Of a stretch of 64,000 nucleotides of DNA, positions 45,232-54,403 are shown one piece after another; the stretch's first letter is position 1, and the number at the start of each line of letters is the position of its first letter. Position numbers and translations under genes: made by a program. Below the pieces are notes generated by a model. It worked only from the letters and a program-made list of their open reading frames with translations. It was not told the origin of the DNA and ran no database searches. The DNA comes from Pseudovirgaria hyperparasitica (taxonomy: Eukaryota > Ascomycota > Dothideomycetes > Acrospermales > Acrospermaceae), in contig NW_022985555.1 of NCBI RefSeq assembly GCF_010093815.1, forward strand, positions 310,001-374,000. Reading direction: 5' to 3'.

Positions 45232-45782
45232 TCAAGCCGTGGCGCTCTTCTGCAAAGCCGCGATCCACCTTTCATGGATTCCCTGCCAGCTCTCGACATG
45301 CTTAGTCTGGATCTTTCCTACCACCAATCGGTTTCCTTTCACCGTAGTGTCCTCGACCAACCACAAGCGTCCGGTGCCCTCGCCGGGCTTCGTGTCACCG
45401 CCTTCCTTGATCGTCCACACACTGGTCTGGGTCAGTCCGAACGGCGCCTGGATGGACCATTCCTGGCTATCTGCAGTCTCGGTAATGGTGATTTCGAGCT
45501 CAATCGTTTCGCCACCTACGGGAGCCGTGTTGGTGTCGGTGACTTTGTAGGTTTTGCTCTTGTCCGTGGCTTTGGACTTGACCTCTTCGTGCGAGCGGTA
45601 ATCCGGGTCGAACGTCAGGAGGACATCATGGTTCTTCTGGAAGGTGTCGATTTGCTCTATGGTCAGGCCTGCGGGGATGATGGACTCGTGGTGGTACTTT
45701 TCGGTGGATGTGAGAACTGTGTAGTCGTGTCAGTATGAGGACCGATACATTAATAAGAGTGAACTTCAAACACACAAGACAT
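45232..45782 (-). CDS. DUF7053-like protein
   Basis: A 163-aa protein from exons 45782-45776 (only 7 nt, ATGTCTT) and 45716-45232, separated by a 59-bp intron; the join reads MSFLTSTEKYHHESIIPAG. The rest follows the layout of the fungal DUF7053 family: an N-terminal helix (GLTIEQIDTFQKNHDVLLTF), YKVTDTNTAP, a beta sheet with SIQAPFGLTQTSVWTIKEG, and the terminal LVVGKIQTKHVESWQGIHER. The fold resembles SRPBCC/START-like small-ligand cavities, with no known chemistry. It lies head to head, 1 kb away, with the HET-NACHT-ankyrin gene. The long antisense frame across this gene (45046-45738 on the plus strand) is a shadow. Confidence 0.78.
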
Positions 45783-46794
45783 GATGTAGTTTGCAGCACG
45801 CTAAGACAGTACGTGTAGGAGTGTTTATGTGTTTTATTATGGTCGTGGATATTTGCGAGTATTGGCTGGATTTTTGCAGGATTCTGGCTAGACATATGCT
45901 GTTGATTTATATAGAGGCCCGATATCTCAATCTCAGGCCATCGTGGTGCCTGGTACACTAATACGCGTCGTTATGCACACAATCTCAAGCAAAAAAAAGA
46001 CCAACCGCGGTCCTCGGCATGCACTATGCTAATTAGTTGTAGCACCGACGGCGCTGTTTATTAGGGGCTGGTCCCTGGTCTATGCATGCGGGACGCGGGG
46101 GCATGGCGCGAGCAGAGGAGTTGAGCCCTTCTAGACTCGGGGATGCAGCACACGTGGCTTAATTATTATTTTTGGCATAAACTTGATACACATTATTACC
46201 CCGCGATCCGGACGATGCCGTGTGAAACATCCCTCGGTTTCTCACGAGCTCATTTCGCAGATGAATATGATCCATGGTGCAATTTCGGGAAAGGTCTGTT
46301 CTGATACGGCCGCTATTCGACCAATCGGAGCATCTTTGCTCCTTGCGACAATAGCTCCGTCTATATCCGTTCACTGTTCCATGGATGGACATAATACAAC
46401 TGTTGGGTCTCCACGGATAGTTTTTTCATGAAGTAGATCAGGTAGTATGCAATGCGAGCGGCTTCGCTAACGATGACATGGATAGCACTATGACGCATTT
46501 GTCTCACGCCTCATCGTATGTTCGCATATGACGGCCGTATAACGCAAACAAACGCCCAATATTTCTAACAACGCTCTTTTCACGACTAATGAGTCTACAA
46601 CCAAATAAGAAGACGTGATAGAGCTGACAGAAATGGGCAAAGAAGTTGGCTGTGCGTAATGCACTCTATGCTATGCCTCAGGCATTCATACATGGATTGA
46701 TGCCCCGCTTGTCCCATGGCACAGCCTCGTTAGCATCAGACGACCTCTCAAACGCTGAACTTCTCGTCATTGAACCAAATGCGCTCTCGTGAGG
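45783..46794. promoter_or_regulatory. Divergent spacer, DUF7053-like / HET-NACHT gene
   Basis: About 1 kb shared upstream region. It contains short AT-rich and poly-A runs (45991-45998) but no gene. An out-of-frame ATG at 46780 lies 15 nt before the proposed HET start at 46795. Confidence 0.35.
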
Positions 46795-49700
46795 ATGATA
46801 CGCCTCCTAGAGTGCGATGACCACGGACAGGTACGTCTCCGAAAATTCGAAGATGATCAGATTCCTGCATATGCCATTTTATCACACACATGGCTTGCGG
46901 ACAACGACCAGGAGGTCACGTTTGAGGATATTGTAAAGCAGGCATACCAAGGCAAAGATGGCTACCAGAAGATCGATTTCTCGTTCAAGCAGGCAGCCCG
47001 CCATGGCTTGCGTTACTGTTGGATCGACACGTGTTGTATCGATAAGAGCAGTAGCCAAGAGCTGTCTGAGGCACTCAACTCGATGTTTCGGTGGTACAGG
47101 AATGCTGCGCGATGCTACGTATATCTGTCCGACGTCTGTAAAGATGACTCGGACCATGCAAATGTCGTCTCGGAGACATGGTGGCGGGAGCCCTTTAAGA
47201 AAAGTCGATGGTTCTCGCGAGGCTGGACCTTACAAGAACTCTTGGCTCCTACGACACTCGAATTCTACTCGAAAGAAGGCTCGCTACTAGGAACTAAATC
47301 TTCACTGGAGCGCGAAGTCAATGCGCGAACGGGAATCCAGCTTTCAGCCCTCCGAGGCACGACACCTCTAAACCAATTTTCCGTAACGGAACGACGATCC
47401 TGGGCAGAGCACCGAGAAACTAAACGGCCAGAGGATTCTGCATACTGTCTGATGGGTATTTTTGATGTTTCTATGTATCCTCTTTACTCGGAAGGAAGGG
47501 ATCGAGCTTTCTTACGCCTAGAGGAAGAGATTGATAAAGCTTCGCAACGAGAGAAAGAACCTGGATCACGAAAACATACAAACGACGACGACCATGAAGT
47601 TCCCGTTCGTAAGCGACTCAAAGTTGAAACTCATCTGCGCCTTGATCATGACCAAGTTGCGAAAATTATGGAGTCATTAAAGTATGATCAGATTGAAGCT
47701 CGACAATTGAACATCAAGGCTCCGCACTCTAAAACGTGTAAATGGATCGTTGATAAGACTGAATTTGTTTCCTGGCAAGACTTCACAAAGCCATGTGGGA
47801 TCCTATGGATCAAAGGCAAACCGGGTTCCGGAAAATCGACTCTCATGAAATATTTGCTTGTCTATGCGCGGAGACACATCAAAGTGGCTGCTTTATTGTC
47901 ATTCTTCTTCAATGCCCGCGGCAGTGATCTCGAGAAAAGTACGAACGGAGCTTATCGAACACTGCTGGTCCAACTTCTTGATAAGATTCCTACACTTCAA
48001 TCTATATTCGACAGTCTTGGTCCTCTGGCGGGAAGTATTGAGACCAGCCATCATTGGACTACAGAAGTATTGAAAAATCTCTTAATCGAAGCTGTTCAAA
48101 GCTTACAAGGCTCGACCATCGTCTGTCTAGTTGACGCCCTCGACGAGTGCGACGTGGATGACGTAAGAGACATGGTGTCCTTTTTCGAAGAGCTATGTGA
48201 ATACGCGAGGTCTGCAAACGGGGAATTACGTATCTGCTTTGCAAGTCGGCATTACCCTCATATCACGATTGATACGGCTATCAATCTCATTTTTGAAGGG
48301 CAAGAGGGGCATCAAGAAGACATTGAGAGATATTTGAAGAGTAAACTTAGAATACATGACGCTGATGTAGCAGAAAAAGCGCGCGCGTTGCTGCTGGAAA
48401 GAGCTTCAGGTATCTTCATGTGGATCGTCCTAGTAGTAGATATGCTCAACAAAGACTACGACCGAGGCCGTGAAGCAGAAATCGAACAACGAATCAGCAA
48501 CACTCCAAAAGATCTCCACGGACTATTCCACGATATGCTGACACGTGACGAACATGGTAAAGGGTACTTACTTCTCTGCCTACAGTGGGTGTTGTTTTCG
48601 AAACGGCCTCTCAAACTAGCTGAGCTTTACTTCGCGATACAATCGACCACTAGTCAATTCAACGCAAGTTTGCGTAAAGCTTCCGACACTACAATGGAGC
48701 GGTTCATCTTAGACGTTTCGAAAGGCTTGGTTGAGCTCACGAAAACAAAGTCTCCAGTAGTCCAATTCATCCATGAGTCAGTCCGAGACTACCTTTTAAA
48801 GACCCAGGCTCTGAAGGTCATATGGCCACAGCTATCAGGAGATGTCGAGAGCCAGAGCCACGAGCAACTCAAAGTCTGCTGTCATATCTTGATCATGACA
48901 ATGAATTGGTCGTCGCGTGTCAACGGCACTCATAGTTTCAAGGCGAATTCGGCTGAGGCTCAAAATCTTCGCAAGGAACTGAATAGCGATTTCCCACTCC
49001 TCGAATACGCGACCAACAACTTACTTTACCACGCCAATCGAGCAGCGGAGGGGGGCATTGACCAGGTCGCATTTATACGTGACTTCAGCTTCACAGAATG
49101 GTGCATGCTACACAACATCTTTGAGAAGTTTGAGGTCCGCAGGTACACTCCGAATGTGAGCATGCTCTACATCTTTGCCGAGTATGACCTATCATATCTC
49201 ATCGAACGCTCCACAACCGCAAGTCAATACCTGATGTACACCGGAGAGCGATATGGGCCTCCCTTGTTCGCAGGCATGGTGAATAAAAGTGCAAAGGTTG
49301 TTCGCTTGTTTATGCAGGATTTGATCAATACAAGGATTTCACATGAGCGCTGGAACACGATTCTAGATGATTTCTTCGACGGGGATTGGACTCACGGTTT
49401 TGGGCGTGACTTCCATTTCACCCACACGCGTACGCTATACTCCTATCTCGTAGAATATGGCCACGAAATCCTCTTTGAATTGGCTTACAAATACGAGGGT
49501 GTACCCACCGTTGAAGCATCAGAAAAACTTTTATTCCAGGCTGTAGAGGGAAATTGTGCAAACATCGTGCGCACTATTTGCAGTAAGGAACACCACCCGT
49601 CAATGTTACCTGCGATAGAGATCAATCTTCAGCTCTCTATCTTGGATCGTAACCAGGCAGTCGTAAAGGCATTGATTGAATCTTACGAGACGCATAAGCC

Positions 49701-50433
49701 CGAAAACACTTTCTTGCTTCCATATATAGGGATCAGATGGCCACGAGAAAGGGTCACATTAGTCGTGAATAGAAAGCTCAAGCAGAGCTCTGTGAGAGAG
49801 ATTTCGCTAGCACTAGCTGCAATTTTCAATCTCCCTGCGGTCATCAATGCTCTTATCGAAGAGGGTGTTGACGTGAACTGTGTGTTAAGATATAGTCTAC
49901 CTGGAACCTATTTCACAACGCCTCCTGATTCCAAGGCATCTGAACTCTTGCAAATTGCACAAAGGTACATCTACTTGTCCAATGGACGTAGTATACTCGA
50001 GGTAGCTTCCCGGCACCGCAATCTACAGGCTGTAGACACATTACTTGGCAAAGGGGCTAATCCAAACCTACATGACACCCTATCGCCTCCGTTGTACGAG
50101 GCGTGCAAAAGTGGAGACGAGAAGATCGTCCGGTCATTATTGAAGTACGGTGCAAAGGTCTATACCTCACTTATATACTGTATCAAGCCTTATGGTACTT
50201 CGTTGATCGCCCTTACGAATGGCCAGGAGCAGATCGTCCAGTTGCTGCTCGATAAGGGTGCAGAACAGAACGCTGAAGAGCCACAGAAGACTGACTGGAT
50301 GGAACTGTGTCTTGAACTACTCAATGGGGTGTTTACGCGGGATTCTGTTGCCGTACGTCAACTGCGGAAACACGTGTCAATGTTGATGCTGGAGGAGGAG
50401 CAGGAATTCCCAGAAGAACAAGGGAGTACTTAG
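46795..50433 (+). CDS. HET-NACHT-ankyrin NLR-like protein, 1212 aa
   Basis: Single-exon NOD-like-receptor architecture of the type involved in fungal heterokaryon incompatibility and proposed innate immunity. N-terminal HET domain: YAILSHTWL (residues 26-34), LRYCWIDTCCIDKSSSQELS, the RWFSRGWTLQELLAP block and RPEDSAYCLMGIFDVSMYPL. NACHT NTPase: Walker A WIKGKPGSGKSTLMKYL (about 338-354) and Walker B CLVDALDECD (about 443-452), followed by the winged-helix-like region LQWVLFSKRPLKLAELYFAI. The long middle leads to C-terminal ankyrin-type repeats (about 1010-1170: LPAVINALIEEGVDVN, RNLQAVDTLLGKGANPN, DEKIVRSLLKYGAKV, QEQIVQLLLDKGAEQN). Predicted cytosolic, with oligomerisation on ligand binding triggering HET-mediated cell death. 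Frame, motifs and length look intact. Confidence 0.94.
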   Translation: MIRLLECDDHGQVRLRKFEDDQIPAYAILSHTWLADNDQEVTFEDIVKQAYQGKDGYQKIDFSFKQAARHGLRYCWIDTCCIDKSSSQELSEALNSMFRWYRNAARCYVYLSDVCKDDSDHANVVSETWWREPFKKSRWFSRGWTLQELLAPTTLEFYSKEGSLLGTKSSLEREVNARTGIQLSALRGTTPLNQFSVTERRSWAEHRETKRPEDSAYCLMGIFDVSMYPLYSEGRDRAFLRLEEEIDKASQREKEPGSRKHTNDDDHEVPVRKRLKVETHLRLDHDQVAKIMESLKYDQIEARQLNIKAPHSKTCKWIVDKTEFVSWQDFTKPCGILWIKGKPGSGKSTLMKYLLVYARRHIKVAALLSFFFNARGSDLEKSTNGAYRTLLVQLLDKIPTLQSIFDSLGPLAGSIETSHHWTTEVLKNLLIEAVQSLQGSTIVCLVDALDECDVDDVRDMVSFFEELCEYARSANGELRICFASRHYPHITIDTAINLIFEGQEGHQEDIERYLKSKLRIHDADVAEKARALLLERASGIFMWIVLVVDMLNKDYDRGREAEIEQRISNTPKDLHGLFHDMLTRDEHGKGYLLLCLQWVLFSKRPLKLAELYFAIQSTTSQFNASLRKASDTTMERFILDVSKGLVELTKTKSPVVQFIHESVRDYLLKTQALKVIWPQLSGDVESQSHEQLKVCCHILIMTMNWSSRVNGTHSFKANSAEAQNLRKELNSDFPLLEYATNNLLYHANRAAEGGIDQVAFIRDFSFTEWCMLHNIFEKFEVRRYTPNVSMLYIFAEYDLSYLIERSTTASQYLMYTGERYGPPLFAGMVNKSAKVVRLFMQDLINTRISHERWNTILDDFFDGDWTHGFGRDFHFTHTRTLYSYLVEYGHEILFELAYKYEGVPTVEASEKLLFQAVEGNCANIVRTICSKEHHPSMLPAIEINLQLSILDRNQAVVKALIESYETHKPENTFLLPYIGIRWPRERVTLVVNRKLKQSSVREISLALAAIFNLPAVINALIEEGVDVNCVLRYSLPGTYFTTPPDSKASELLQIAQRYIYLSNGRSILEVASRHRNLQAVDTLLGKGANPNLHDTLSPPLYEACKSGDEKIVRSLLKYGAKVYTSLIYCIKPYGTSLIALTNGQEQIVQLLLDKGAEQNAEEPQKTDWMELCLELLNGVFTRDSVAVRQLRKHVSMLMLEEEQEFPEEQGST

Positions 50434-50668
50434 ATCTATGAAGCCTCTAGAGGACGGCATAGGTGCTCATAACTTATGCAGAGACTGCTTTGTCTCACTC
50501 GAAGATCATGTCTCAAGGCTGGAGTCGTTAACCACTTTTCGAGGTTATCTCACTGACGCAAGAATCATGGCCTACTATGTCAATACTACCAAATACAATA
50601 CTGTTACTTGTAACCTAGCACTCATTGATTTAATGTATAAAAGTCAATTCGATCTCGTCCTGTCTGAG

Positions 50669-51488
50669 TTAGTCCGCAGTGCTTTTCAAGGAGGCGACTA
50701 CACCTACTGGAATGTCACCTGGTACAATCAGCGCCGGCACACCCTCACTCCTCAAATCTTTCCGCGCCCTCACAAACTTCACATATTCCGGCGCTCCTGG
50801 CACTAATACATTATCCGCTAGAACCATACCTCCCGACTCTAGCAGTCCAAGCTCGTCCACGGCCACCTTGAAGTCCTGCTCATAGAGCCCCTCAACATGA
50901 TCCAAAAACAACAAATCAACACTCCCGATCTCACCACTCTTCTTCAGCTTCCTCATCGACTCATCCGCAGACCCCACCACGACAGTAACATAAGCACTTA
51001 GCCCCGCCATCTCGATGATTTTTTCCATGATGACTGCAAACTTCGGCTCGTACTCCAAACTCCACACATGTGCTTTTGCGCCATGATAAGTCCGTATGCG
51101 ATCTGCGAAGAAGATGGCCGAGTACGCAACGTAGCCGCCGGCTTCAATCAGGATCTTTGGCTTATGCTGTGCGAGGATGTTGTCGAGAACGCGTGTCTTA
51201 TCGCTGCCGATGTTGATTAGGAATTCAGAGCTTGCAGCAAAGTCGTCCATGGCCTGTAGGATCAGAGCAGGGTTGTTTTGGAGGGGTTCTGTCTGGGCGC
51301 GAGATTCAAGGTAGGCGAGGAGGGCCTCTTCGCGGCCGTCATTGGACTGGTCAGTTTGTGAGCAGATGATAGTGCTAGCTGCGCACTGGGATCACATTAC
51401 TTACTTCTACGTACTTTCCATCTATGAATTTTGCTTTACCGATCGAAGGGTATTTGGCAATGATCTCAGGAGCGAGATTTAGCGACAT
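50669..51488 (-). CDS. Catechol O-methyltransferase-like SAM-dependent enzyme
   Basis: Small SAM O-methyltransferase of the COMT family, methylating catechol-type hydroxyls with Mg2+. Exons are 51488-51405 and 51346-50669 with a 58-bp intron; 253 aa. Motifs: KPKILIEAGGYVAYSAIFFA (SAM motif I; usually E-x-G-x-x-x-G-Y-S), HVWSLEYEPKFAVIMEKI (motif II, acidic residue binding SAM ribose), VDLLFLDHVEGLYEQDF (metal Asp and DH pair) and GGMVLADNVLVPGAPEY (D-N metal ligands). The ATG at 51488 is the first and gives MSLNLAPEIIAKYPSIGK. It may detoxify plant or fungal phenolics or act in a small pathway with the neighbouring NmrA-like gene; both are transcribed leftward. Confidence 0.92.
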
Positions 51489-52041
51489 GACTTTATATCT
51501 TCCTAAGCGGTCTGATCTGTGTGAATATAAAAATCTCTATCGCGCTACAATTAGTATGGACAAGTTTTAAGGACTGATCTGTTCTGTTTATGTGAGGGTC
51601 TTAGAGGGAAGAAGAGAAGAAATAGTCAGGACTAGAATGAGCATAAGCTCAGCTAGTGGGGCAAAATAAGGCCAGCATCATGGTGTTTACCTAAGTAGGT
51701 ATATATGGGGGCTGAATTGATGGACAACGCCGGAGTTGGGACTAGACTCATATCGTGAGTAAGAACGATAGATGTGGCGTGGGGTTCCGGAGATACAGAG
51801 TTCGAATGTTGCTGCTCGCCGGCGCACTAGAAGCACTTAACTCCGAATAAAATGCGTTCCCTAACACTGTTAGGCAACCTTCGTCGTCATCACGGTTCAA
51901 GGAGGCTATTTGTGCAAGAATGATGTTAGATCTTAAAGTCATGTTTACTCTGGAATAAGTCAGGTCATCTCGAGATAAATACTAGATATATAGCACCCAA
52001 AACACTACTAAGCCCGGCACGGCACTGTCAAACGATTCTCT
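51489..52041. promoter_or_regulatory. Spacer upstream of COMT-like gene
   Basis: About 550 bp between two minus-strand genes; it contains the COMT-like promoter. No gene recognised. Confidence 0.3.
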
Positions 52042-52950
52042 TCATGGCCTCTTGGCCTTTGCCTCACGCATAACATGTGCTATGCTCGTCCATTCCAATC
52101 CCGAGTAGCGATCGTTGTCAAGTGGATCCAGCTTTCCCGCTCCTGAAGCCATATTGGCCATATATTGCATTCCCTGCCACGCAGGAAAAACATCATTTTC
52201 ACCACCGAAAAAGCGCACGACGGGAATCATGCGCTCCATTAGCCAGACTGGCCCAATAGATGATGGACTGTACTCGACACCCTCTACTTCGCCCACAATG
52301 GCAGCCATCTGCTTTGCACTTGCCACAGCACCGGCGATACGCAAAATCTTGGGCGTCGGATTCGGGTCCGTGGCAGCAGCAGCAGTGTATGCGGCTACAT
52401 CAACCATTGTAGTGTAGTCCATGGGTTGATCAGCACTGCCTGCATACATGACAGTTCTCTTCTTGTGATTCACGGGCGACATGTCGGAGGTCATCAGATC
52501 CAGAAACGCGCCATTCAGAATCGTCGTCCATGCGATGCCAGACTTGTCCAAGTGCGAGTGGAACTCACGGTGGATGTCCAGGTTTCGATTCGAGCCGGGC
52601 TTTGTCTTTGTGAAGTCGAGCGAGTAGTCGGACGGAATGAAGCGCGGGACTTTGGCGTCCACAGCGGCGGCGAGGAGGGCTCCTTGCGTAGTGATTATGA
52701 CATCTCGTAGACCTTGGAGGGCGGATACGACGCAGGTTGCTCCGTTTAATTCCTTGGTCAAAGCCTTTTGGTCGGAAAGGTCGACCGGGGCGATAGTGAC
52801 GCCGGCTTGACGAAGTGCTTCGGTGCGAGATGCGTTAATGCCTGGTCGGACAAGACCTTTGACGGCTACGCCACGTTTTCGGAGAGCTTGGGCAATGAGC
52901 TGGCCGAGGCCGCCTGTAGAGCCAGCGACTGCTACGAAAGGGGAAGACAT
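52042..52950 (-). CDS. NmrA-like / isoflavone-reductase-type NAD(P)-binding protein
   Basis: Atypical short-chain dehydrogenase of the NmrA/isoflavone reductase group, 302 aa, intronless. The dinucleotide loop is VAVAGSTGGLGQLIAQAL (GxxGxxG, about residues 7-24), followed by the NADP-preferring RPG after the second strand (GLVRPGINASRTEALRQAG). Further family blocks are VPRFIPSDYSLDFTKTKPG, where Y/K positions fit active or binding sites, HREFHSHLDKSGIAWTTILNG, and YTTMVDVAAYTAAAATDPNP. The ATG at 52950 starts MSSPFVAVAGSTGG. Members act either as reductases of aromatic substrates or as redox-sensing regulators. Its adjacency to a COMT-like gene favours aromatic metabolism, by inference. Confidence 0.9.
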   Translation of the reverse strand: MSSPFVAVAGSTGGLGQLIAQALRKRGVAVKGLVRPGINASRTEALRQAGVTIAPVDLSDQKALTKELNGATCVVSALQGLRDVIITTQGALLAAAVDAKVPRFIPSDYSLDFTKTKPGSNRNLDIHREFHSHLDKSGIAWTTILNGAFLDLMTSDMSPVNHKKRTVMYAGSADQPMDYTTMVDVAAYTAAAATDPNPTPKILRIAGAVASAKQMAAIVGEVEGVEYSPSSIGPVWLMERMIPVVRFFGGENDVFPAWQGMQYMANMASGAGKLDPLDNDRYSGLEWTSIAHVMREAKAKRP

Positions 52951-54403
52951 GTTCAGACCTAGGGAGCGACAAATCTGTCTATATAGGTAAGATCAAAAGT
53001 GTGATGAGACTTGTATGTTCCGGGCCATGACTGCGGGCAAGTGAGGTCTTTTGTAGTCCTGAGTCGACAGCGTCATCATTACCAGCTATATTATACTTCG
53101 CATGCATGAACTGCATACAGTTCCAATAAAGGTGTTGATGATTGTGGGTAATACAGGAAAACTCGTTCGATCTTCGCACGAGAAGTCGGTGTTGTTCGAA
53201 ATAGTCGGCAAGTCGGAGATTATCGAGGCGCTAGACCAAAAAAGCAAGTACGTTGGTTTTAGCCCTAGAGAGCCTGGAGCTACGCGAAGACCGTCTCCTC
53301 AGAGTTTTAAGAGTCAACGAGTACCACGTTTTGCTTGTCGCTCTCCTAACATTGGCTTCACTACTCTAAATCACCACCTGCCGATACGAAATCCACTAGT
53401 CTTGGCCATCCACCATATTTCACGAAAGTAGTGCTCACACCATCGTGAGGGAGGATCATCTAATACGCAAGAGTCAATCTCGTGGTAGCATATTTATCTG
53501 ATGGCGTTTAGATGATGACAATAATCCCGGTTGATGAGTTACCGAGTTATGTCCAATAGTCACCTATATGGCGATGATCTTCGCAAAAGGTTCGAACACA
53601 GCGGCTACGACGCTCTGGTGGATCTCAGAAGACTATCAGTGAGATATACTAGAGGATGCAGTAAACGCATCGAATAAGATCATGTATCATATGGGTTTTA
53701 GCTCCGGCTTGACGTGATTACTAAATGCACGAGAGGCCTGGAGGGTGTGAGCAAGGCAATATCCCAGACCTGGTTATAAGGATGCTGCGTTGGTTTTCAG
53801 CAAAAGTAATACGGTGAAAGTTGTTGGTTTAAATCCGCTAAGAGTCTGGCAGGAGATCGATCAGGTATTTACACGTTATGGACCCAGTCGAAAATGGTGT
53901 CTTGCATGATCGGCCCAGCACATGATGATAGTATTAACCTATTGAATCAACAGTCTAGAAAGTAAGTGTTGAAGAGAGGGAATAGGATGAGTCCTACTTA
54001 TACTTATTATAATGATGAAACAACGACCCACGGAAAAGAGAGGCCGACGTAAAGGAGCAATAGGGTGCGAACCAATAAGAACACAATCTATTGGCATGGT
54101 CTTCGTTTATTCGCCGCAGAATTACTGCCCCTGGGGCTAAAGGTAAGATGCTAAGGATAAGATACGCGAAGGATGCTTAATGCGTGCTACTAGGGTACTA
54201 CTAGACTGCATTCAGGATTATCGATAGTATTCTAAGATAAAGTGCCATCCTTTCCCAGCGGGAAGGATTCAGCTTTCTGCAACGTATATCCCCAGAGGTT
54301 CGTCGAAGATTATGCGCTTTGTGAACATTGCGCCAAGGACAGTCTCGAGCCGACACCACAGCCACACCCTGACGGAAAGGTCGTCTTCGGCCCTTTGACA
54401 GGC
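52951..54403. other. Divergent spacer with gene-poor, AT-richer part
   Basis: About 1.45 kb between head-to-head genes. 53440-54240 is AT-richer and has no open frame of note. From about 54240 a frame in phase with the DUF3176 gene is already open but lacks an ATG. Confidence 0.35.

Noticed and set aside
45046-45738. 230-codon plus-strand open frame
   Set aside because: It is antisense to the DUF7053-like gene, which has family motifs, a canonical intron and a matching start; the plus frame has no motif.
50438-50806. 122-codon plus-strand frame after the HET-NACHT gene
   Set aside because: It runs into the COMT-like coding sequence on the opposite strand and has no domain; most likely 3' flank.
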